Below, one piece after another: positions 1 through 9,681 of a stretch of 64,000 nucleotides of DNA (its first letter is position 1; every line of letters begins with the position of its first letter). The notes beneath the pieces are model-generated. The model did not search any database, was not told the DNA's origin, and was given only the letters and a program-made list of their open reading frames with translations. This stretch comes from Nothopassalora personata. Its lineage: Eukaryota > Ascomycota > Dothideomycetes > Mycosphaerellales > Mycosphaerellaceae. The position numbers were made by a program, and so were the translations under genes. The stretch spans positions 4,464,001 through 4,528,000 of the forward strand of contig CM066292.1 in assembly GCA_033816765.1 (NCBI GenBank), written 5' to 3'.

Positions 1-718
1 CGGGCACATTTACCGGCCCCGCTCGCCCCCTCCCCCCACTTTCGACCAACAACGTGGTAGTGAATGACTCAAGGACCTTCAAACCTTCTGGCCTTCTGGC
101 CTTCCAAGCCACATCTTGCATGTATGCAGCAGCTTTCCCCTCATCAGAAGTAGGGGAGCAGATTGCAAGCTATATATTGTATTCTAGCTTCAGCACTCAC
201 ACCATCACGTGAACACACCGCGTTCGTAGTTCAAGGTATACTTACCTGCACCTTGACAGCGATGGAAATCCTCCTAATATAGCCAACACAGGGTAGAATT
301 CAAGGCATGTGCGAGCGAGCCCTTGATGTGTTGATATGAATATGGCTAACTTCCGTTCAGCTTCCCATTCCATCACGGATGTGCTTGAGGACCGAGTTCG
401 TGAGTAAATCACTCATCACACCACGTTTCACCCGTCTCACTTCATATCAGGAGTCTCGGCGGACGCATTGAAATGTACTTTTGCTCGTTTTAAACGCATC
501 GATGATAACGGCAGCCGGATCACTTTTTACCCTCGTCGTGGTGGAGATAAAACGACAACCATCATCTTTTGAAATCCTTTCTGTCATTCACATCTAATGC
601 TCTGCATACACTCATCAAATGCCTCGGATCCCACGCCCTCGTAATCGCTTCTGGTATGAATCATCTAAACACCACCCAGCGCCGCGCCATGCAACAAAGA
701 CTCATTACCGCTCATGCT
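1..718. other. Intergenic, no gene seen
   Basis: No open frame here looks like protein. A short run of CCTTCTGG-like units lies near 83-105. The rest is ordinary sequence downstream of the chaperone gene that ends at 719. Confidence 0.5.
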
Positions 719-1837
719 TTACAAAATCTCCTTCAACTTCTGCTTCTGGTCTGCTGTCAGACTGGTTGGGAACTTGATCTTCACGCCAACGACAAAGTCG
801 CCTCGCGCGCTGGGCGTCTTGCTCTTGGGCATGCCCAAGCCCGGGTATCGTTCTGTCCACTCCGGTTGCGTGGGGCCAGCGCTTGACACAGATATCTGCT
901 TGCCGTCGATCGTCTGTACTGTTCGCTTCCAGCCGGTCAAAGCCTCTTTCAGATCGATCTCGACAGTGTGCTTGATGTCGTCCCCGTCCCGCGTAAACAG
1001 AGGGTGTGCCTTCTCCTTAACGATGAAGTGTAAATCTTGTACGCCGCCCTCGACTTGATCGCCCATATCCGGATACTTGATCTTCGAGCCCGCCTTCAAG
1101 CCGCGCTTGATCGGCACGCTGAGGATCTTATCTTCTGTGTTCTGCTTGCCGCTGCTGGAGTCGTACGTCTTGCGTTGTACTTTGAGCTTCTTCGACGCGC
1201 CATTGAAGATGTCTTCCAGCGACACGGGAAGTGGCTTCTCCACGACAGTGGTCTCAACCTCAGGCTCTCGTCGTCGTCCCCCAAAGCCGCTTGCTCCTCT
1301 TGATCCAGCCCCAGGCCGTGCACCAGCAAACCCGCCAGCGCCTCCGAATGACTGGAAGCCACTGAAGAGGTCGTCGTCGTCTCCACCACCCATGCCGGCT
1401 CCTCCTCCGCGCATGAATTCCGCGAATATGTCCTTGGGATCACTGAAGCCTCCAAAACCGCGAGGACCGCCTCCACCTCCAGTGCTGAAGTGGAAGGTCC
1501 TCGCACCACCCCCACCTCCTCCTGGCATACCTCCAAATCCTCCAAACCCGCCTGGCATTCCTCCTCCGCCCGCTAATGGATTCTCTCCACCAGCTTCGGG
1601 CGGAGGGCCAGCCTTGCCTGTGATGAAGTCGTATCCGTAGTTGTCATAGTTCTTGCGCTTCTCGGGATCAGACAGGATCTCGAATGCCTCTGAAATCTCT
1701 TTGAACTTCTCCGCACCGGCAGGGTTCTTGTCGGGGTGGTTCTTGAGAGCGCCTTTCCGATATGCCTTCTTGATGTCTTCCTGCGTCGCCGTCGGTGACA
1801 CGCCGAGGCGGTCGTATAGCTTTGTGTCTGCGACCAT
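719..1837 (-). CDS. SIS1: SIS1-type Hsp40 (class B DnaJ) co-chaperone
   Basis: Intronless, 372 aa. Class B J-proteins deliver unfolded clients to Hsp70 in cytosol and nucleus and stimulate its ATPase. Visible: an N-terminal J domain (about residues 6-70) with the HPD motif inside KNHPDKNP; a long Gly/Phe-rich linker (about 85-190, many GGFGG and GGMPGG repeats) with an acidic GGGDDDD stretch; then two C-terminal peptide-binding beta domains (about 200-365). There is no CxxCxGxG zinc-finger block, which separates it from class A Ydj1. The length fits Sis1 (about 350 aa). The ATG at 1837 directly precedes the J domain. A perfect heat-shock element lies about 230 bp upstream, fitting Hsf1 control of this family. 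The Gly-rich region makes long proline-rich antisense frames that are shadows. Confidence 0.95.
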   Translation of the reverse strand: MVADTKLYDRLGVSPTATQEDIKKAYRKGALKNHPDKNPAGAEKFKEISEAFEILSDPEKRKNYDNYGYDFITGKAGPPPEAGGENPLAGGGGMPGGFGGFGGMPGGGGGGARTFHFSTGGGGGPRGFGGFSDPKDIFAEFMRGGGAGMGGGDDDDLFSGFQSFGGAGGFAGARPGAGSRGASGFGGRRREPEVETTVVEKPLPVSLEDIFNGASKKLKVQRKTYDSSSGKQNTEDKILSVPIKRGLKAGSKIKYPDMGDQVEGGVQDLHFIVKEKAHPLFTRDGDDIKHTVEIDLKEALTGWKRTVQTIDGKQISVSSAGPTQPEWTERYPGLGMPKSKTPSARGDFVVGVKIKFPTSLTADQKQKLKEIL

Positions 1838-2067
1838 CGTCTCGTGACGTGTTCAAGTAAAAGTAATTAGGGTATTGTTGAAGTGTCGGCCGTACATAGG
1901 CCTTTCTAATCTGATTCGTCAATGGTTCAAGTGTTGTTCAAGGCTGGAAGAGAGAGGCGAATTGAGTTGCAGAGTGTCACAAAGGAAGCAGCAGTGTGAT
2001 CTTCGTCGCATAAGTCAAGGCAGGAAGGCCTGTCTGCTGCTGTCATGTGATGTCACAACCAAGATGC

Positions 2068-2080
2068 TTCTCGAACCTTC
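2068..2080. promoter_or_regulatory. Heat-shock element upstream of SIS1
   Basis: The sequence TTCTCGAACCTTC matches TTCnnGAAnnTTC, three perfectly alternating 5-bp units recognised by trimeric Hsf1. It lies 231 bp upstream of the SIS1 ATG (minus strand). The match is seen directly; function is inferred from the known heat-shock control of Sis1-type genes. Confidence 0.65.
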
Positions 2081-3188
2081 CAAATCAGGCTGTGTGCCTG
2101 AGGCGACGAGTGAGTGAATGCGATGTATTAGACGATGTGATCTGATGGAGAAAACGGCATCACCAGTGCTGGAGATGCAGGACAGTCTGTGTTGCAGGAC
2201 GCAAGCAGCGTTTCACGTCTTGACAATGTCGGAGTTGAGCGACGGCACGTGCATCACAAGCTGTCCCAGAGCGGAAGTGACGATGCCAAGCCATCCTCCA
2301 TCCATCCCTTCGTTCGCTGTACATGTATGCAAGTTGGACGTTCGCAAAACACCAACATACGATCGACCACAGCTTTCGTCGCTGCTGCGGGGGGCCCTAC
2401 GCTCGATTTCATGAGATGATCGATGCTCGAGTCCGCCAGAGTACGGTCAATTTGCAATGAGCTGTTAACGGGGTCCAAGGAAAAGAATGCACGGCTTCCA
2501 TCAATCCGGCTGTTATCTTGGCTCTCAAGGCTCCTACATCTCGATCGACATGGCAGTATGCCTCAATCAAGATATCAGGGCCACGGTCAGCCTGGATCTC
2601 TATGCTGTTCGTGAAGCAGCATTCAGAGAACATGAGGCAAGACCGTCGACGGAAACTCTGCGTAGTAGCATCACACTCGCGGCCGCGCGGAACGGACCTC
2701 TTTCCACAGCACGATTATACCGGTCACCGTCGTCCCAGAGATTTTCGTACGGTAGTCGATTTGCTCGGCTTTCCCTGCAGACTGCGTGCAGCGACAATTC
2801 TGGTAAAGCCTAGGTCATAGCCAAGCGCCCAGCATGTCCCCCACGGCGGTTGGGATATGAGCTAGTTTACCACTGAGTTGCATGAACAATATCATCCATA
2901 TGCATCAAAAGCTACGTGAGAAGTCCACGATTCTCAGAGACGTTCTGAAGGTAACTGTCACAGCACCATCTGCGATCGTAACGGCCATCCCTAGCTGATT
3001 GACAGACACAAATCGGGCAAGTACCGGTTCACAAGCACTAATTAATCAAATCCCATCAAATGGTGAATACCCGACCCCCAGCCCTTCCGCTGCACTTGGG
3101 TCCTCCCACGAGATCCTCCTCCCTCCGGAGGCCCCTCCTACCGTAGGTCCCTCCCAAGTTTGTTGCGGCTGCAGGAAACATGGATGCT

Positions 3189-3239
3189 ATTAGCCCTCGC
3201 CGGGTGGGCAAGCGCATTATGGAGTGCTAGAGGGCTAAT
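3189..3239. repeat. Short inverted repeat (10-bp arms)
   Basis: ATTAGCCCTC at 3189-3198 is matched by its reverse complement at 3230-3239, with 31 bp between. It could be a hairpin or a remnant of a small inverted-repeat element. It lies about 100 bp left of the transposon and is not part of its termini. Confidence 0.4.
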
Positions 3240-3342
3240 CAAATTTTGAGTGATGACTAAGATTGGGGACTGCCCGCGGTAAAAAATGGGGGCTGCCTAT
3301 AGCCTCTCCGTCACAAGCATTGCTCGCAAGCTCGTATCCTGT

Positions 3343-3370
3343 CAACCTGCGGACAGCAAAATAGAAACTA
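3343..3370 (+). repeat. Left terminal inverted repeat
   Basis: 28 bp starting CAACCTGCGGACAGCAAAA. It pairs with 4658-4685 with a single mismatch (T here, G in the other copy at the same position). The mismatch is a transition-type difference and is compatible with RIP or drift. Confidence 0.85.
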
Positions 3371-3451
3371 GCCCCCACTCCCGCTCCCTCCGTAGCCTTG
3401 TCGCAATCTCGTAAGTTTTACTCCCTCTTCGAGATAACAATACTAGTAACG

Positions 3452-4597
3452 ATGCCCGAACATTAGAATACTCCTACGAAGAGCGAAGTCCGCGGCGCGA
3501 AGAAAATGCTCGACTTTTTAGCCGCCGAGGGAAAATATAACGAGCCGCAAAAACTCGAAACCGTAGGAAAGCTATTCGGTACCCGTAAAGGACAAGTTTC
3601 GAAGACGCTTTCTTCGAAAGAACGACGTACTTTCGCGCCGAACGAAGAGCCTCGCGGCGGTTACCGCGGCGACGACGTATTACGTCTAGGACAAGAACAA
3701 ATAGACGACGCCGTCGACGCTATCGAGAAGAACGAGTACGAAGGACACGACCTCGATTACGGCTCTCTACGCTACGAAGCGAATCTCCCGGACGTCGACG
3801 ATAGGACTATAAGACGCGCGCTACGGAAAGAGAATATAGGGCGATATATAGCGCGTACGGAGGAAGAACTCGACGACGGACACGCCGTAGCGCGAGTAGC
3901 CTTCGCAAAAAAACTACTCGCCGAACGCCCGAATAAAGAAGACTATCGAAATATACTCTTTACGGACGAGTTCTATTTCGGACAAGGCTACGAAGAGAAT
4001 AGACATTATATCTTTCGACGCGTAGGGACTCGTAACCGTCGAGAATGTATTCGCCGTATTTCGAAGCGAGCGAAAGGCGTAAAAGGACGAAGGAAAGGCC
4101 CGAAAAGAGACCCGATACCGCGAAACGACGAAGAATCGAAGGACGTACATTTTTTCGTTATAACCGGCTATAATCTAGGCGTCCGATACTACGAGTATAC
4201 GCCGCGGAATATAAACGGTAAAATGTCTAGCGAGTAATATATCGAAGAATTCCTTAAACCGATTATTCTACCGCTTCTTAAAGAGCGTCCGGGATCTATT
4301 ATCGAAGAGGACGTCGATAGTTCGTATACTTCGGCGAAGACTACGGCGTTTAAAAAGGCAAACGGTATACCGTATTATATAAACGCTCGTACTTCGCCGG
4401 ACTTCTCGGTCGTCGAAACAATAGCGGGTATAACGAAGAATAAGTTTCGAAAGTACGCGCGGTTTACGAGAGAGGACGTACGGGCGGAGGCGATACGGAG
4501 TTTCGAGGAAATTACGGATAAACAAGTAAACAATAGCGTAGATAGTATGCCCGGACGTCTAAAAGCGTGTTTAGATAACGAAGGTCAAAAGACGTAA
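3452..4597 (+). pseudogene. Tc1/mariner transposase with two nonsense codons
   Basis: A frame of 381 sense-equivalent codons runs from ATG 3452 to TAA 4595-4597, interrupted only by TAG at 3464-3466 and TAA at 4235-4237. Both are explained by C to T in a CAG/CAA glutamine codon (a CpA site). Visible: an N-terminal helix-turn-helix-like region (residues about 20-60), the first catalytic Asp in FTDEFYF, a second in EEDVDSSY (family members have His where Tyr now stands, again a CpA to TpA change), and a C-terminal SPDFSVVE block corresponding to the family's SPDLNPIE that holds the last acidic residue. Without readthrough the longest product starts at 3506 (243 aa) and lacks the last two catalytic positions, so it is inferred inactive. 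Codon use differs sharply from the neighbours (ATA, CTA and CGN rich). Confidence 0.85.
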
Positions 4598-4657
4598 TAC
4601 TAAACGTTGTTTGTTGTCGTATTGTCGTTGTTTAAAGTGCGGAGTGTCTAAAAATCT

Positions 4658-4685
4658 TAGTTTCCATTTTGCTGTCCGCAGGTTG
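4658..4685 (-). repeat. Right terminal inverted repeat
   Basis: Reverse complement of 3343-3370 apart from one base. It ends GCAGGTTG and is followed directly by CCTGT, the pentamer that also precedes the left repeat. Confidence 0.85.
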
Positions 4686-5019
4686 CCTGTATAAGACATC
4701 GGGGAATCGGGATAGAACGTGAGCAGAAGCAAGGCGACAGCCACGCAGCTCAGTAGGAGCTTCGGGCACCGGAAATGGACTGCCCGATGCAGCTCCAGAA
4801 CATCAACCAGCGTATTGCGCGGATTATTATGAACGTGAATCGACTATGGCTTAGCGATGGCGCCAGCCACTTCTCCTCAACCCCCCATTTCCCTCAACCT
4901 CCCATTTCTCTCGCATCCAACCCTACTCAGCGTGGATTCGTGACGTAGCATGTCGCACCTTGATACAGTCTGTCTTCACGTCAGATCGTTACCCACCAGA
5001 TTTCACTCCTCCGATTCGC

Positions 5020-5180
5020 TGCTTTGGCTCCAATATTGATCGCCAACTACGGTGTTTCAAGGTTTGATATTGAGCAATTTGGCAACTCCAAGTGCTTCAA
5101 ACACAGTCGGTAGTAGGTGACAGGACGGGCTTCGTTGGTTCTCCGGTTGGTCGGACCAGGATTGTAGTAGGTAACGATCG
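5020..5180. repeat. Diverged repeat, copy 1
   Basis: Shares order and sequence with 5430-5580: both carry CTTTGxCxxCAATATT, then a CGGT block, then CAGGxCTTC followed by CGGTTGG, then TTACG/TAACG and GAAGCTG. Many differences are C/T or G/A. Probably a decayed mobile-element fragment. Confidence 0.45.
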
Positions 5181-5429
5181 GACGTGAAGCTGTAAATATA
5201 TCTACTTAGTAATTTACTAACCTGTTATATAATAGTAGTATGAAAATGCCCTATTTCGACTACTTAGACATATTTGTATAGACTCTGTACCTCTTCGGGT
5301 CTTTACTAGAGAAATAGGAGGTGTGCGATTAACGATAACCGCACGCGAAATGCTCGTGGATATCGTTAGCTGCGTTAGTCGCATTATCGCATCCTCGAGC
5401 TCTGATTCTTTGAGTCTATTTCGCTCTTT

Positions 5430-5580
5430 GACCACAATATTAATCGCAGACCACGGTATCGTAGGGTTTGTAGAACGCGCGTCTGTACTATCAAGGCCTT
5501 GAACCACACCCGGTGGTGTTCAACAGGCTTCTTTGCCCTTCGGTTGGCTACAACAAGGAATAGAGTGGATTACGCTCGAA
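5430..5580. repeat. Diverged repeat, copy 2
   Basis: Partner of 5020-5180, with similarity in blocks along the whole length. The minus-strand 96-codon frame at 5217-5507 reads through part of it. Confidence 0.45.
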
Positions 5581-5816
5581 GCTGCTCTACGGCTCCACGA
5601 CGTCCATGTGCAGCCGAATAACAATCTAGACCCAGCGGACTGAGTAGCCTCGCAAATTGCAGGTTTGGAGCTAAGGAACGCATTTTACTCGGCTGCACGA
5701 AGACGTTGTACCGACGTCTGGTCATTGTGGACTCGGCTTAGCAACTGATCTAGAATAACCCTGTCGGTCCCCATACACCCGCGAATAGCATTCTGCATTG
5801 CCTTTATTTGGTCTAC

Positions 5817-6058
5817 GGGTCTGGATACTGATGATGGCCGATACGCCTCGACACGAGCGGCGTGGGAGGGGTCTAGCAGTAGCAGCGTTACCGTGAGCCG
5901 GCAAGTACATTTATTCGTGGTCGCCACGTACTTCGGGTCTGGATAGTGATCATGGCCGATACGCCTCGACACGAGCGGCATGGGAGAGGCCTAGCAGTAG
6001 CAGCGTTACAGTTTACTGTAAGCCGGCAAGTATATATCTTCGTGGTCGCCACGTACTT
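5817..6058 (+). repeat. Tandem duplication, two 118-124 bp units
   Basis: Unit 1 is about 5817-5934 and unit 2 about 5935-6058, each beginning CGGGTCTGGATA. They differ by a few substitutions and a short insertion near 6010. A third partial unit (CGGGTCT) follows at 6059-6065. The pair ends about 80 bp before the small secreted-peptide ORF at 6142. Confidence 0.8.
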
Positions 6059-6141
6059 CGGGTCTTCAACCAGAGACGAACATCACTACGTCTTGGAATA
6101 CTCGCCTCCGAGACTGTCATCCTCCTTCGCTCACCAGAAAA

Positions 6142-6291
6142 ATGCTGTCGAAAATCCCAACCTTTGCCGCCCTTCTATGCCTCTTGGCCTCAGCTTTCGC
6201 TGCACCCATCGACAATGAAGCTGGGACTGTCGAAATGAGAGCAGCCGCTCCTAAGGATACTACTGATTACATCTACACCGACCGAAAATAA
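6142..6291 (+). CDS. Small secreted peptide ORF (49 aa), unknown
   Basis: A 49-codon frame encodes a textbook signal peptide: Met-Leu-Ser-Lys, a hydrophobic core AALLCLLASAFA, then AAP as a likely cleavage site near residue 21. The mature part would be only about 28 aa with no cysteine. A GTACGT donor-like site follows the stop by a few bases, so this could be the first exon of a longer gene whose frame has been lost. No homologue is recognised. The frame is too short to exceed chance on length; the hydrophobic leader is the only support. Confidence 0.35.
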   Translation: MLSKIPTFAALLCLLASAFAAPIDNEAGTVEMRAAAPKDTTDYIYTDRK

Positions 6292-6606
6292 GCAGTACGT
6301 AAACCTCGACATCCTTTCATGACGACAAGCTGAACACGGCACAGGTAAATTCTTACTGCGTGCTATCGCCTATATCAGATTTGGATCACCAGATCGCGGG
6401 ATCGAAGTGATAGAAGCGAAAGCGAAGGAATGCGACGTTGGTCACCGGGCCTGGTTTCACACATGGGTTGGCTAGCTGGCGACGGCTCGGGCAGAGTACG
6501 CCTCCGGGTGTCACCCCTGCCAGAGTTTATAGTGTCTCTATCTCGACTGTAGAATAGGGTTGGGCCTACAGAATTTAACATTCTTGCGCTGGCTGGCGTT
6601 GCTGCT

Positions 6607-8468
6607 ATGCCGACCCTCTCCTTGACGGGCGTCCTTGGATTCGTTCTCACGAAATGCATTGCTACTAGTGTCCCTGTCGTATCATACGTGACTGTGTGTG
6701 GCACCAACATATCTTGACAAAAAAAAACACGAGTAACATTGACAAATTATTATAGCGACCGGATCTATTGGCTCCGAATCTGGCATTCACTTACTTCGAT
6801 CGTACAAAGATTACCCCAGTACATGTGGATAAAGCCAAGGGATTGGAGCCAGGGTACATCTTCCTATCGACCTGGAAAGGCGTCGCTCAACCTGCGCCTT
6901 ACATCTTCGACAATCGAGGCAACCTAGTCTGGTCTGGCTACGACAGCTCCCTTGCCAACATAGGATATTTTGATCTCCACACACATGACCTGTCAAACTC
7001 AACATCGCTGCTCTCAGTCTTCCGGGGATACGCAGATTCAGGACGTGGCAAAGGACATGTCGCTTTCCTGAATCAAGGATATCAGCCAATCCGGACAATT
7101 GAAGCACCCGCTGCATTGACGGCGCTGGACTTTCATGAATTCCAGCTAATGAACGATGGACAGACTGCGATCGTAATGAGCTACCAGCCGGTGCAAGCTG
7201 ACCTAGCGACATACGGGATCAGGGAGACCATGGGCTGGCTACTCGATTCTGTCTTCTACGTCCTCGACCTAGAGAAAGGCAACAGCATCCGGTTCCAATG
7301 GCGTTCCTCGGACCACATCCTCCTCAATGAGTCCGCTGTCAACCCCTCGACCGATAATGGAGCCGGCTTATCGTACGGCTATGCCTACGATTACTTCCAC
7401 CTAAACTCAATCTCGCGCTTCCAGAACGGTGACTATCTCCTTTCCGCCCGCCACACCAACACCCTCTACCGCATCGCCGGCACCACGGGTCACGTAATCT
7501 GGCGTCTCGGCGGCTCCCAATCCTCCTTCACCCACAACCGCTTCAACTTCTCCTCCCAACACGACGCCCGCATCCTCGACGAATCCAGCGACGGAACAAT
7601 AATCCTCTCCCTCTTCGACAACGCCCACAACGGCATCTCAGGCTCAAACGCCACATCCTCCTCGGCCCTCGTCCTCTCCCTCGACGAACGCAACATGTCC
7701 GCCCACCCCGTAGAACAATACTTCCCACCCTCCGGTCCCGCCATAACCCGTGCCTTGGGCTCTTTCCAACGTCTCCCCAACGGCAACAGTCTCGTCTCCT
7801 GGGGCTACCACAACACCATCACGGAATTCTCCCCGGGCGGCCACCCTCTCCTAAACATCGCATTTAACGATGCCACAGCAGCGCACTACCGCGTACACAA
7901 AGCGAGATGGACTGCTGTGCCCCCAATCTCCGAATTCGCAGTCTACGCTTACGCCCCTGACACTACTGCCAATACGCACGTCTACATCTCCTGGAACGGC
8001 GCGACGGATGTTCAAGCCTGGCGCGTCTACGGTACAATCCTTGCGGATGGCGACGAGCAGGATGAGAGCACCGTCTTCTTGGGACAACTGGAGAAGACTG
8101 GCTTCGAGACGCATTTCGATGCGGAGCGGTTTGTGACGAGTGTGTGGGTTGAAGCGATGAGTTCGGAGGGGGAAGTATTGGGGAGGAGTCAGGTGACCAA
8201 GACAATTGTGCCGCATGAGGAAGTGAGGGCGAGGTGTGGGAAGACGCATTGTGTTAAGCAGATTTTGATGCAGGAGAAAGAGAAGGAGGGGAGTGGGCCG
8301 GTTTGTGTTGCTGATGGTGGTGGAAGGGCGCAGAGTGCGGTCATGAGTTCTTGGGTTTATTTCCAGACTTTGGTGTTCTTTTTGATGGGGATGGTGGTGA
8401 ATAAGGTGCTTAGCACGAGGGCGGTGGTGGAGGTGGTGGGTATGGCGAGAGCGCAATTCGCGCGTTAG
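6607..8468 (+). CDS. Arylsulfotransferase-family (ASST) protein
   Basis: Fungal ASST-domain protein, about 597 aa in the spliced model. Bacterial members move sulfate between phenols; the substrate of the fungal branch is unknown. The long exon (6756-8468) has no usable ATG at its start: it opens right after a TTATTATAG acceptor at 6755 with Arg-Pro-Asp-Leu, typical of the family's start. A first exon 6607-6687 supplies an ATG and hydrophobic leader and joins in phase through a GTGACT donor (intron 6688-6755); this junction is a proposal. Visible: a beta-propeller body with repeated Trp/Gly blades (YIFDNRGNLVWSG, DFHEFQLMNDGQ, NGDYLLSARHTN, GHVIWRLGG, QHDARIL, NGNSLVSWG) and a C-terminal membrane segment near residues 560-580. 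It converges on the GT32 gene with 187 bp between. Confidence 0.8.
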
Positions 8469-8655
8469 ACTGCCATGAGTCTCGTCTGACCTTTTTGGCA
8501 TTAGTGTATAGACAGGAGATGAATCGTCATTGTCTTGAAACTTGTGTTTGAGATGGCTCGTATCTATAGACATCATTGGACTTCGGTACCGAGCCTACTT
8601 TCATTGCGCCACCAACGCCTCGCTCGCTAAGCAACAGATGAAGGCAGGACACAAC

Positions 8656-9681
8656 TCAGGGCTCGTGTCGATTGACGAGCTCATATTCACTTTGATGACG
8701 ATTCGACCAGAAAGCCAATCGATCCCGCACTGACTTCTTCTTCCATTGTGGAATGTCTGTCGGCGCAAGGAAGTAGCGATGGTAGCACCACCATCCAAGC
8801 AGGATTGCCGAGATACCGACTACGAAGCCAATGACGGTCAAGAGCACCCAGTTGCGTGCCATCCAGAAAATCAGCTGAACGTCATAGCCGTGCCAGCTGT
8901 TGCCAAGATGGTGGGTGAAAAAGCTCCAAGGATGGCTATTGTATTCATCGGGAAAGATGATCCTTATGCGACCGCCGTCGGCGCCATCACCGACATTGAA
9001 GCCCTCATTGCTATAGTGCCGCCAGATGATGCTCAGGAACAGTGGTCCGGTACTTGCCATCACTGTGATGTAAGGCAAAATCCAGCTACGGTCGTAGCGC
9101 TCGAGTTCCTGGATCACGCGCTTGAAGAACGGGTGGCCTGGAACGGCGCCCATAGCGTCGTTACTCACACCTGTGGGCACTGTCTTCCTGACAAAAGCTG
9201 GATATGATAACAGGGGTTCAAGTGGGCGATTGCATCCATCATCCAGATCGATGTAGATGCCTCCAAAATGGTCGAGGACGAAATATCGAATAGCATCGGC
9301 GCGCTGGATGGGGTATTGGTAGCCTTTGAATGTCTCGAGAAATTCAGGATATTCCTCCTCGATGAAGTCTACGCTCATCTTGTCCGTCCACAGCCTATAC
9401 TCCCAGCCGTCGCTCTTTTGGTGCAGCTGCTTGCAGCTGGCTTGCGCACCCTGCCACACTTCAGGAATGCTCGTGTTGATGTATGTTTGGTGAATGATCT
9501 TGGGTATCAAAGGCTTCGCAGTGATGCTATCTTCCGCGCCAATCGCCGGCAGTTCCTCTTTTGTTATCGCATCTTGTATACCGGTGATGACCAGTAGTTC
9601 CAGGAGCGTCCAGACCGAGTGTACCAGGAAGAGTACGACTGCGATGTTGATGACGAGGAAAACAACCACAGGGCGTCGCAT
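8656..9681 (-). CDS. GT32 mannosyltransferase, MIPC synthase SUR1/CSH1-like
   Basis: 341 aa, intronless. Members such as Sur1/Csh1 add mannose from GDP-mannose to inositol phosphorylceramide in the Golgi. Visible: an N-terminal membrane anchor (residues about 5-30), the family opening IPKIIHQTY (about 60), WEYRLWTD, the ADAIRYFVLDHFGGIYIDLDD block holding the metal-binding DxD (about 130-150), then a second hydrophobic segment near residues 280-305 as in Sur1. The same DxD family also contains Och1-like enzymes, but the C-terminal hydrophobic pair and length favour the sphingolipid enzyme. The start is the ATG just before the anchor. Confidence 0.85.
   Translation of the reverse strand: MRRPVVVFLVINIAVVLFLVHSVWTLLELLVITGIQDAITKEELPAIGAEDSITAKPLIPKIIHQTYINTSIPEVWQGAQASCKQLHQKSDGWEYRLWTDKMSVDFIEEEYPEFLETFKGYQYPIQRADAIRYFVLDHFGGIYIDLDDGCNRPLEPLLSYPAFVRKTVPTGVSNDAMGAVPGHPFFKRVIQELERYDRSWILPYITVMASTGPLFLSIIWRHYSNEGFNVGDGADGGRIRIIFPDEYNSHPWSFFTHHLGNSWHGYDVQLIFWMARNWVLLTVIGFVVGISAILLGWWCYHRYFLAPTDIPQWKKKSVRDRLAFWSNRHQSEYELVNRHEP

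Larger units (their letters stand above)
1838..3342. other. Intergenic between SIS1 and the transposon
   Basis: No convincing gene. It holds the SIS1 promoter with a heat-shock element at 2068-2080, a pyrimidine-rich patch at 3080-3165, and a 10-bp inverted repeat at 3189-3239. Short frames here have no recognisable domain. Confidence 0.5.
3343..4685 (+). mobile_element. Tc1/mariner-like DNA transposon, inactivated
   Basis: A complete 1343-bp element bounded by 28-bp terminal inverted repeats (3343-3370 and 4658-4685, one mismatch), enclosing one broken transposase gene. Terminal repeats, size and a DDE transposase of DDE_3/Tc1 type support the class. A 5-bp CCTGT stands immediately outside both ends (3338-3342 and 4686-4690). 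This is not the TA duplication expected of Tc1/mariner, so the exact ends are uncertain. The interior has almost no CpA or TpG but is very rich in CpG and TpA, the pattern left by repeat-induced point mutation. Confidence 0.85.
4686..6141. other. Repeat-rich intergenic stretch
   Basis: No intact gene. It contains two diverged copies of a roughly 150-bp sequence (about 5020-5180 and 5430-5580) and a near-perfect tandem duplication at 5817-6058. A 96-codon minus-strand frame at 5217-5507 overlaps one repeat copy and may be a decayed transposable-element fragment; I cannot name its family. Confidence 0.5.

Noticed and set aside
1077..1640. 187-aa proline-rich plus-strand ORF
   Set aside because: Antisense shadow of the Gly/Phe-rich linker of SIS1.
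6375..6710. 111-aa minus-strand ORF
   Set aside because: Overlaps the likely first exon and promoter of the arylsulfotransferase gene on the opposite strand; no domain.
7851..8576. 241-aa minus-strand ORF
   Set aside because: Antisense shadow of the 3' part of the arylsulfotransferase coding region, His/Pro/Arg-rich with no domain.
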